Source of the DNA: Siphonodentalium dalli
Lineage: Eukaryota; Mollusca; Scaphopoda; Gadilida; Siphonodentaliidae
NCBI GenBank assembly: GCA_032622095.1
Contig: CP136068.1
Coordinates: 121,959,989-122,023,988, forward strand
Length of the DNA: 64,000 nt
Direction: 5' to 3'
Translations under genes and position numbers: made by a program
Shown here: positions 54,811-64,000 of the stretch, in pieces
Layout: every line of letters starts with the position of its first letter
Numbering within the stretch: the stretch's first letter is position 1
Notes under the pieces: model-generated
What the model was told of the DNA's origin: nothing
Databases searched by the model: none
The model's input: only the letters and a program-made list of their open reading frames with translations

Positions 54811-56685
54811 ATTTTGTCTGATCATTCCCCATTTATGAAGAAACAACCATTAGCTTTTATTTTTTTAAATGCGGCTTTCAGTTATCAGACTCGATTAATT
54901 GCCGAAAAATAATGCTAATCACAATCAACTACCAGGTATAGTATAAAATTGCCCAAAACATGTTTTTTGTCAACATTGTGTTCAACGAAATTTGGCCGGA
55001 TTGTAAAATATCTAACACCCAAAGCCATTTGATTTTAGAGTTACCCATCTAGTAACGAGAGGCCGATCACGGTCGGCAGATGTTTAACCCATACCTTGGC
55101 GACAGCGATGAGCTATTTTCATATATTCTTACCCCATCCTTTTCATGAGTGCAAAACTTTAAACAATTCACACCTTACTATTAATTCACAAGTGAAATCA
55201 CACTTATTGGGCACCTTGCTCACATTAACACAATGTTAACACAGACGTGGCTTTGATTTCAACCTATTAGTGACTCCAACACAGATACATGTATGTCTTA
55301 TAGAGTTATAAGGCTATTTAAGCTCAATCCATAGTCGGAGAGAAGCACCATAGCTGTTAAATATCAAATAGTTAAGAAATTAGGTAGATAAACATCATAG
55401 CAACTCAATTTATCTATTTATTACATTGGAACATGAGACATTACATATTGTGTTTTTTTTTTTTATTATCATTGCTATTTTTTTGTTTATTCTATTTTGT
55501 GTCAGCTGCATATTAAAAATTCATAGCAACCTATTAATATTTCACCACTAAAAAAAAATCAATACCTGATCAACTATAGAAGTGAGGGATGTATAGACCT
55601 GGATATAAAATATGATTGCTAATGATTGGATATAAATGTTAATTTTATTGTAAGTTGATCATTAGAAAGATATGTTTGTGAACAGTTTAAATATAATTAA
55701 AGTTAAGGTTAATATTATCACAACCATTCGATCGATACCAAAATCTATACAGGTGAAGAATGTGTCATGATTATCACAGATGTGATTATTTATAGAGTAA
55801 TCATGCAAAAAATATTTAGCTATCACATTGTGTCAACAGGATTGGTGAAGGATGTTAATATATTTAAGCAAATAAACCAAATGACCCTCACTATGCAGGT
55901 TAGAGGTGTGTTATCATAAACTGTGCCAGAACTATAAACATAATCAATGGAAATATTTGAGTTATCAAATTGGATAGTAATGGGTTAATCTTAGCCAAAC
56001 TAATGAACTGTAAACACAGAGTAGTCAACAAAAAGCATGTCATTGGATTTAGAAACCCATACAATAAGTCAGTCTCAAGAATCCCAGCACTGTTAATATT
56101 ATCCTGTAGCCCAAATGCAATTGAGGGAATTTCAAAATAAGACATATCCTCTAATGATGAATTTCAATTGGTCATTTCTTGAAACACTGACTGAACCTGG
56201 CTCAAAGTTAAAGTGATAATTTAATATATGTCTATCAGATAATATGAGTCAATCGAATGGGTTAATTTTAATCCCAAATCCATGCAAATTAAAAGTGGAT
56301 CACCATCAACATGTACATAGAATAGGAGAATGATCAAATAAAAAACATCAGAAGACCATATGATGTGTGCAGAGGGTTAATCATTTTCAATGACATCATA
56401 TGATGGAACTAAGGAATGCTGTATTAATTATTTTCTAAGTTATAACAACAGTGTCTCTGTAAACAATAATGCCATGAACTGCGTGGTTTCAACAGAGAAC
56501 AGAACTGGAATAAAGAGTCTAACATCAATCACAGTTTGACAGATGTTTATAAGTCTGCAGCCACCAGTGGAACTATCAGGTCACTGTGTCCAAAGCAATG
56601 AATTATCTCCTTCCAATAACACAGGTGTGTGTTGTGTCTTGTTCTATTCAAATTAAAAAGTGCATGGAAAAGAGGTATGAATTAT
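54811..56685. other. 1.9 kb of AT-rich sequence without recognised feature
   Basis: No repeat family, exon signature or hairpin module found. Possibly unique upstream sequence of the transporter gene. Confidence 0.4.
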
Positions 56686-56689
56686 AAAG

Positions 56690-56830
56690 GGCCAATCCCA
56701 GATTCCCAGGAAATAAATCAGCAAATCCCAGTTCCCAGGAAAAAAATATGCCATTTCCCAGTTCCCAGGAATTAAAAGTAAATCCCAGTTCCCAGTAAAA
56801 AAAAAAGCCAGTTCCCAGGAATTAAAATAT
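56690..56830 (+). repeat. CCCAGTTCCCAGGAA minisatellite
   Basis: Four to five units of about 28-34 bp, each AATCCCAGTTCCCAGGAATTAAAA-like. A related array is at 58675-58850. Confidence 0.8.
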
Positions 56831-57795
56831 TATATAGAGTATCGACAAAACATACAATATTCACAAGTAATGTAGATCAATGTACATATATTGTATTTTT
56901 ATGCTATCTTATGATTTACTGGCTACTGTCTAGTCAATTACATCATTTTATACAGGGGCTGACCCAGCTCGTTTTCGACTCCCATATACCGGGTTTGGGG
57001 ACATTGAGTTTGGGCGCCCAAACAAATTGAAGGCAAAAAATAAAAAAAATTAAATTAAATTTTTTTTTTTTTTAAATTCAGGTCCCAATTCATATTATTA
57101 CAAGATACACAGCATTTATGTATTTATATATATTGACATTTAAGTTTACAAAAAGATTTAAGTTTAACAGTTGGAATCATACTGTAAAGTATGTTTGGTT
57201 CTATCTAGCTTTCATCTGTGAAAACTTCAAATAGTTCAGGTTTGTTACCATTTAGCCTTCAGACTTTAGTATTTCAATCAAATTAAAGCGAAATTACATA
57301 ATACAGAATAGGAACAGTGACAATTTGATCAAATCAACCTGGTTATCAGGTGGGATCTCATAATACCAAATGAATAATTAACGTAGAGATTAGTTCTAAT
57401 TACTAGGGCCCTAACATATACCGGTATATCAATTGGAAACAAATAGAACACAACATAATTTTGAGAGTGTTTAACTACAAACCTAGAAATAAGAAATAAT
57501 GAAAAATGTAACAGGACTGTTCATTCTATCTTTTTCATCTCAGTCATACAGTGGGGCATATTATACATTATTAGATTATATTATGCATTATAATGATAAT
57601 ATATTAATATGTTATCATTATGTGTGTTTGTTTAATTCTGTTAAAACAATGTTATCTTGTAAGTTGAAATAAATATGTTGGTTCATTGTGTCTTTTCTTT
57701 TGTGTATAAATATAAATTGAGTTCATGTATTAAATGAATTTAGTTTTCTAGCTTAAATGACTCTGGTCATATTAATAGCTACTGAAAGTATAAAA
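56831..57795. other. AT-rich sequence without recognised feature
   Basis: Nothing identified except poly(T) at 57060. Confidence 0.4.
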
Positions 57796-58005
57796 TTCTT
57801 TTTGGTTGAAAAATGAAAATCATCCTTCAGATATGCCCAAGATCACTCTCAGAGCATTGAAATTTCAAACAATTTCCCGGGAGAAGCCCAATGAGAGGGG
57901 CCACCCCTCTCATACTCTCCCCGGCTCCTGCCATCGGCAGTCGACGATGACCTTTGGTCATCGGGAGGTGTCCCCAAATAAAACCTGGATCAGGCCCTGT
58001 TACAT
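57796..58005 (+). repeat. Unrecognised GC-rich repeat fragment
   Basis: Abruptly GC-rich against AT-rich flanks (AATTTCCCGGGAGAAGCCC ... GGCAGTCGACGATGACC). A 68-codon frame crosses it. It looks like a retroposed or transposon fragment, but I do not recognise the family. Confidence 0.45.
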
Positions 58006-58674
58006 GACATAAAATGCGAACCTATATGCAAATCCATTGAACAGAATCAACAGATCACTCTTTACACTGATTTACACCACCGCAAATCAGGTATTCCCTA
58101 AATGTCCAGGTGATGTATGCAAATTCATGTGGTCTCAATATATCTAAGACGGTTTGTGATTTGAGATTGTGCCCCATAACTGGAATGTTAGTATGAAAAA
58201 CCAAGTCACAAACCAACTGAGAAATAGGAGACAACACGGATGTACACAAGTCACCAGATACAACAGCTTAGATTGACCAAGTGGTAAAACTCGTATAAAT
58301 AAATGACTTTAAAATTTACTGGATACCAGCAGACTTTGTTGGTAGTTGTTACAGATGCACGGTATCGACAACAGCTGAATACTCCCTACAGAGAACTTAC
58401 ATTAAAAAGAGTTAAATAAATTATATATTTTTAATTTGACATAACGGTTTAATAAACATATAACTCAATAAACATTTGAACTATTAACGATATATATAAA
58501 TATAATTTGGCACACGATTCTTGATCACAAGTTTATGTTACAGTTTTACTATCAAATATCACAAAAACACATGAAACAGAACAAAACATGCCTGACTCAT
58601 CTTTCATCGCTGGAATACCGGTCGGGTGTGTGCATTTTTGGGGAAATCAGTTCATAATTAGGTGAATAAAAATG

Positions 58675-58850
58675 GAAATCCCGATTAATTGGGGATAATT
58701 TCCCGGATACCGGAAAATTAATTTCAACCTTTCCCGGGTCCCGGTGGAATTCTGTTCCCGATTCCCGGAAAATTAAATCTAATGATCCCAATTCCCGAAA
58801 AATAAAAAGGGTCGATCCCGATGTCCCGAAAATACCCGTTCCCCCCCATG
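58675..58850 (-). repeat. TTCCCGGAAAATTAA minisatellite
   Basis: About five units containing GATTCCCGGAAAATTAAA. Related in structure to 56690-56830. Confidence 0.75.
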
Positions 58851-58894
58851 AATAGGTATGTTATTCCATTATCAATATCATCAATTAATATGGG

Positions 58895-59755
58895 ATATCC
58901 ACCAATTGCGCTTCAGAGCAATTATTGTTAAAGGCACGTGAGGCCTTAGTTGTCGAAAATATTCATATTTGTTCTAATCACCGTAAACAGAAAAACATTA
59001 AAACGCATACAGTTTCGTTCATATATACCATGACCATCACGTAAACAGTATGTTATCATAAAGACCTACTATATTTTACCTAAGCAAGAGCCTGATTATG
59101 TTACAGAAGACAGCACAATGCTACTGGCTAATCACACACATATGGCATAAACGCTCTTTATTAGTTCCATATCAGGAATTAACCAAGAAAGAACGCTCTT
59201 TATGTTTGCCATCATAATATAAACAAACACCAGAAAAGTAACTTTTTATGCTTTTGTTTACATAACAATGGTCAAACATTTGACAATAACATACTGTTTA
59301 TGCGATATTTCTTATTTGTATACGGACAAAGTCTGTCTACATTTTGATGTTCTTTCTGTTTGTGGCGGTTTTTGACGGGTGGAAATATTTTCACAGGATA
59401 CCCACCGTCAAGGCCAACCGTACCTTTAAGCTTGCACCCCTAGATAGGTAGGCTATTCCATTGCTGAAGCGCAATTAATTTTGTATTGGATTTATTCAGT
59501 AATTAACTGGGGGTTAGCCATATATGGGAAAATAATTGCGCTGAAGTGCAATTGATAATTGAGCTGAAGCGCAATTGGATGGCACTGAAGCGGAATTAAT
59601 TTTTAATTAAAAATTAATTAACTGGGTGTTAAGCCATACATGGAAAATTAATTGAGCTGAAGCACAATTAATTTTGTATTGGATTTATTCATTAATTGAC
59701 TGTGTGCTTAGCCATATAAGGAAAATTAATTGCTCTGAAACCAGAATACTAAGTT
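58895..59755. repeat. GCGCTGAAGCGCAATT cluster
   Basis: AATTGCGCTTCAG at 58905, then repeated GCTGAAGCGCAATTAATTTTG and ATATGGAAAATTAATTG units at 59462, 59545, 59565 and 59650-59735. It also holds the copy of the 32340 repeat (59260-59440). It resembles the GCGCTTAAGCGC block of 50.9 kb. Confidence 0.7.
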
Positions 59756-60967
59756 TGTTCAAATGGTGCTAAAAGTGAAACACAAGTACATTTTAAAGTT
59801 TTAGAATCCTTTTGTATTTAAATTAATCAAGCTTACTGCCAATATGCTTCCAAAGATTAGTTCAAAGTTCAAACATTTTGAGAGACCAAAGAACGAAAAC
59901 TAAGTGGAGTACAAGAATTTCAATATTAGTTTCAGAAAGTTGACGATATAAGCATTTAACTGAAATCAAATTCAGAATGGCAACACAAAAATAGAAAATT
60001 GGTTTATGTGGAACTTTAATGTGGAATTAACCAATTATTATATTATTATAGGGCTCTGACCTACAAGCCATGGCTTCCACAGAGCCCCATTATCATAGTA
60101 TAATATATACGGTTAAGCCAGTACATGTACTTTGATCATCAAATAAAATCACTTGAGTAAATGTTGAGTTGAGCCTTGGTCAAGTTGTTGTGGAAATGGG
60201 CAAATTACATGTGGTCAGGTTATCCTAAGATTGTCCCAGAAACATTAGGTTAGTTCACTGCAAAGTGCCGATCCTTGTTCTCAAGTACTTCCAACTTTCC
60301 GGGGAACCCTGGGATTCACTTGGTGATGTCACAACGATGATCAGCCTCTTTCGATTCTCAACCTTCGACAAGGCAGGATCGTTTATTGAAAGCTCCGACT
60401 TTTATTATAAGGACTGTTTTCTTTACATTCTTTGACTATTGTATATAAAATATAAAGCATATGCACCCCAATTATACATGTACATGTTCAATTTTGAATG
60501 GGCATTAAAATATCCATGCAACTCTGCAGCAACTGCATTGCAAATATTTCTGGTCAGTATGTGTGACTTTGTGTGATATTGAAAACAATACATATCTATC
60601 TGGCTTGTCAACTTGCAATTTGTTCCATTGGAAGGTTGGTTGATACAGTCCTCGAAATTGGCCACGGGATATAAGCAATGCAATAGAAAACACTGTGGCA
60701 ACATTTGAAATCTAACATGCCACAGCATTAAATTTTCCATGGGACATTTTTCTTAATTTTGAGAGCTGTGTATATATATTTTAGAATTTTATATTGATTT
60801 TTCAAAAGTAGAACAAGTGTTGTAATTCCAGAAAATAATTCTCAAAAATAAATTAATTATAGCAAAAATTTACAATTTACCAAGCCCAGCCACCAGTTAA
60901 ATGCTATATATGTCTGCAATTTGTAAAGTCTAATTAGTATGGCTGCTTTTAGTTCCCAGGTGGCTGA
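59756..60967. other. Sequence without recognised feature
   Basis: Overlapping frames at 60423-60740 have no family motif or splice context. Confidence 0.4.
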
Positions 60968-61337
60968 TTAACCCTTTACCCAACAGAAGGGCCCTGTGCC
61001 AATGCATTCTCTTATATATGCGAGTCGACCATAGGTCGCCTTGCATATATAAGAGAATGCATTGGCTTAACACATTAAAAATGGTAAAAAGTGTTAAAAA
61101 AAAGATAATTTTTAGGCCAATGCATTCTCTTATATATGCGAGGTGACCTATGGTCGACTCGCATATATAAGAGAATGCATTGGCACAGGGCATAACTGTA
61201 ACTATCACAATGTGGTCAATGAGCCGGTTCCAATGATATCCATATTTGTATGGTTCTATTGAGACAAACCGAATATATTTTAGGCTGTTGAAGCTTTATT
61301 TGGCCGGTTTTGGCCGGTTTGTTGGGCAAAGGGTTAA
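60968..61337 (-). mobile_element. Family B element (B7), complete
   Basis: TTAA at both ends. Hairpins at 60997-61068 and 61117-61190. Its right TTAA abuts a truncated family A copy. Confidence 0.9.
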
Positions 61338-61486
61338 GAGAATACACTGGCTTATATTACAAGGTCATGGTAAATATCGTTACTGTAGGCCAATGCATTC
61401 TCTTATATATGCGAGGCTCTCAATGGAAGACTCGCATTTATATGAGAATGCATTGTCACAGGGTTTTCGCAAAAGGGAAGGGTTAA
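61334..61486 (+). mobile_element. Family A element, left half lost
   Basis: Begins within a hairpin arm (AGAGAATACACTGGC), has a full second hairpin at 61387-61460, and ends GGAAGGGTTAA. Confidence 0.75.
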
Positions 61487-62017
61487 TCAGTATCAGTCAA
61501 TACAAACATAGCAATATTGAAATTTTTAACTGAACGAAATTGACATATATTCTTTATGTGAAAACACATAATTAAACATTAAAATCATGGATTACATCTA
61601 GATAGAAATGATCACAAACCCTTATTATATTATGAAACATTAAAAATCATTAAACTATTTCTTCATTATAATAAAATAGCAGTTTCTTCTTGCTGTCCTG
61701 CTGTTATTGTATGGCGTTTCTATTTCTTTGCTTGTCAATTATGTATATCTTAGTTACTAGTACTACGTCTTGGTGGAATTCCGACGAAAATGTCATTGTG
61801 AAGTTCCATTTTGTTCAAATGAAATATTGACATCTATAAAGAGCAATTCTTATCATCTGTTTTTATTTATGTGATAAGACATGAATAATAAAGAGTTTAG
61901 TTTTTATGATCCATTAAAAAAATGTATTTACCTTCTACGTGGTTGATCGTTCGAACATTGCTAAAATATACACCATTTGGAGACACATAAAACGAAACAG
62001 CGAGTACCTGTATTTCT
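61487..62017. other. Sequence without recognised feature
   Basis: Nothing identified. Confidence 0.4.
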
Positions 62018-62030
62018 CAATGATATCATA

Positions 62031-62297
62031 AGGGGCCTCGGTGGCTCAATCAGTTAGGGGTACCACTCCAAACCGTTTCGCCCTCCAGCGCTGGCGATAA
62101 GGGTTCAAATCCACATGTTTCCATCGTGGACATGGTAACTCGAAATCGTCATCTGGTGGAGTTGCCAGTTACTCGCCGATGGCCGGCACTGTTAGATTAG
62201 TCGCAAGTGTGCGGATTTCCTCCACCTCTAAAACTGGCAATGTCGTGATATGGCCTTAGTGGCTAAAGCGACAATAACCCCCAATCAATCAATCAAT
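62031..62297 (+). mobile_element. tRNA-derived SINE with (CAAT)n tail, complete
   Basis: Target duplication CAATGATATCATA at 62018-62030 and 62298-62310. The head GGGGCCTCGGTGGCTCAATC holds an A box (TGGCTCAATCAGTTAGG). A B box (GGGTTCAAATCC) follows about 55 bp later. The body has GATTTCCTCCACCTC and AAAACTGG, then AAAGCGACAATAACCCC and (CAAT)n. I recall similar SINEs from molluscs. Confidence 0.9.
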
Positions 62298-62310
62298 CAA
62301 TGATATCATA

Positions 62311-64000
62311 TCAGCATCCAAAGGGCGATTCTGTATACTCCGTCATCAGTTATGCAAGTTTACAGACTTAGTGCCAGCTTGAATTGAGTGTGAAAAACGC
62401 CCGATCAAACATTCTTATAAAATTTTTCCCTTGCATGCATATTAATATCAATAGTAATTTCTTATATAGTGCTCGATTGTGATATTTGGATTTACCACAC
62501 AATGTGTAAGTAATAACAATTTATCATGTAAAAACTATTCAAAAAATATGTCAACATAAATAATTCATAAAAGATACAATTAAACTTTCTTTTATATATT
62601 ATAACATAAAAATCCTCCCCAAAATAGGTCTAAACATAGGAAGATTCAGCCGATACAACCAGCCAAATCTTCTTCCCAGCTGAATCTTCCCTCGGACGAA
62701 TCTTCACGGACCCTTTAGAATACCCTATAGTAATGGACAAAGTCCGACTCCTCCATCCTCTTGAATAACTCGCCTTTTACTGAATAATTCCAGTATATAC
62801 CGGTATAATAAAGACATCCACAGCATCGTTGACACTTTTATACTAGTTCAGTCATGAACGTAGCGAGTACCCTTCTTCTGGAAGTAGAATCTGCGAAAGC
62901 AGTCATGTTGACCTAGTTTTACACTATTAACTTTGACAATTTTAATGTCCAGCAAAAAGCTACTTGTAAAGGTATAAGGCATAATTCTCATAAAAAAGTG
63001 TGGAAAAACGTACACAATGCTGGTCTACCAAATGACATCCAAATTGGAATATCAATACTTGAGCAACCGGAACGTCATGACGTCGCAGCTGGTTTCCTAT
63101 TCGGGACTATAGTAAATTCCACCTTGATTTTATTTTTTATATCTCGATAAATACTCAATGTAGACACGAAAAAAGATTTAGTGATTCAAAAAATTCATAA
63201 TACGTACTGCTGTTTTAGCTGTAAAAAAATGATCTAAATTAGGTTTGGCTCAACGGAGTTCTAGCCGATTGAAAACAGGATACAGTCTCCATTTTCTGCA
63301 ATTATGAATTTATGGGCACCGACATCTTGATTCTCGCAACCTCTCGATTCGCGTTAGGTCATATAGCCTTATATGGCTCATAAGGCCTAACAAAAAAAGA
63401 CCTGTGTTTGGGGTCACATGGGCTGAAAATATTAGGGTAGGTAGGGATTATCTTCTTTTTTTTTTTTTCTTTTTTTTTTATAATTAAACATACCGCATAA
63501 TAATTTAACCTTGTAATGAATGATATTGTGAATGTATTAATTCCCCCATGTACTCTGACAGCCATATAGTATATGAGATGTGACATACTTCACATCAACC
63601 AGGCCTAGATGGATAATAATTTACACATACCATATTAATTTTAATATATTAAAATAATTTGATATAATTTCAGAACAAACATCAATTCACAATACAAGTC
63701 ATGGTCGGACGGAGGTCAATTCTATAATCCCCATTTTTTTCAGCGGACAATATTAAAGCACATTTTAACAACTTTTGCCAATTCATTTCAGAACAAAGTT
63801 CAACAAACATCAATTCCCAATACAAGCCATGAAAAATAAAACAAAATGTAACACATTCAATTATTAATGCAAGTCTTTGGTTTGGCCATATCAAATATTC
63901 ATTTAATATTGTACTAGTAGTAGTATGTGTTTCTATTCATGTATTTAAATTTATTATACCGGTACTTGTTTCTATAGTATTTGAATGTCTTTAAATACTG
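62311..64000. other. Right edge: no gene recognised
   Basis: GGAAGATTCAGC (62639) pairs with GCTGAATCTTCC (62680), a small hairpin. ATTTCAGAACAAA...CATCAATTC.CAATACAAG.CATG is doubled at 63667-63705 and 63785-63830 around a TCAATTCTATAATCCCC repeat end. GGGGTCACATGGGCTGAAAAT at 63410 is repeat debris. Confidence 0.45.

Noticed and set aside
55900-56145. 81-codon hydrophobic minus-strand frame as a membrane protein
   Set aside because: Hydrophobicity follows AT-richness; no family motif or exon boundaries.
60423-60740. 105-codon minus-strand frame
   Set aside because: Overlaps another frame on the same strand and has no motif or splice support.

Overview
The window is AT-rich eukaryotic DNA, almost certainly from a marine invertebrate and most likely a mollusc or close lophotrochozoan. 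This rests on a spliced ABC-transporter gene with GT-AG introns, a tRNA-derived SINE with a (CAAT)n tail, and the GGGCCATAACTCTG and 'CCATCTAGAGGT' repeat families, which I associate from memory with molluscan genomes. No bacterial-type operon, rRNA gene or CRISPR array is present.

The one recognisable host gene is the 5' part of an ABCB-type (P-glycoprotein-like) full transporter on the minus strand. Five coding exons can be placed with fully compatible phases: 45232-45319 (start codon), 13845-13930, 9680-9909, 7324-7442 and 3604-3775. They give a continuous N-terminus of about 222 residues: a lysine-rich cytosolic tail, TM1, an extracellular loop with two N-glycosylation sequons, TM2 and the first coupling helix RQEIGWFD. 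The gene runs off the left edge. Its first coding intron is about 31 kb and is built almost wholly of mobile elements.

The rest is a dense, nested collection of mostly non-autonomous DNA transposons. The main groups are: (i) several TTAA-flanked families with CCCTTT-like ends (A to E), piggyBac-like; (ii) a 213-bp near-perfect palindrome with TA target duplications (family P); (iii) a roughly 254-bp hAT-like element with 8-bp target duplications and two internal hairpins (family H); (iv) longer terminal-inverted-repeat elements (1128-3264, 10249-13300, 14189-16174, 35545-36598, 44607-45023, 45650-46110, 49006-51713); (v) degenerate families G and R; (vi) retroelement debris, namely a DIRS-like gag-RT fragment, CR1-like 3' ends and SINEs. 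Empty sites elsewhere in the same window confirm several insertions and target duplications, including a three-level nest at 47955-48885.

The most unusual signal is a hairpin cassette of about 70 bp per hairpin (arm core ATGCATTCTCTTATATATGCGAG-like), normally present as two hairpins around an AT-rich spacer. It occurs about three dozen times. It lies inside at least four TTAA families with different ends, and inside the TA-flanked element at 14189-16174, where it brackets a captured retrotransposon gag-RT fragment. Right of 45.3 kb the window is upstream or 5'-UTR-intron sequence of the transporter gene, with the same repeats and no convincing second gene.
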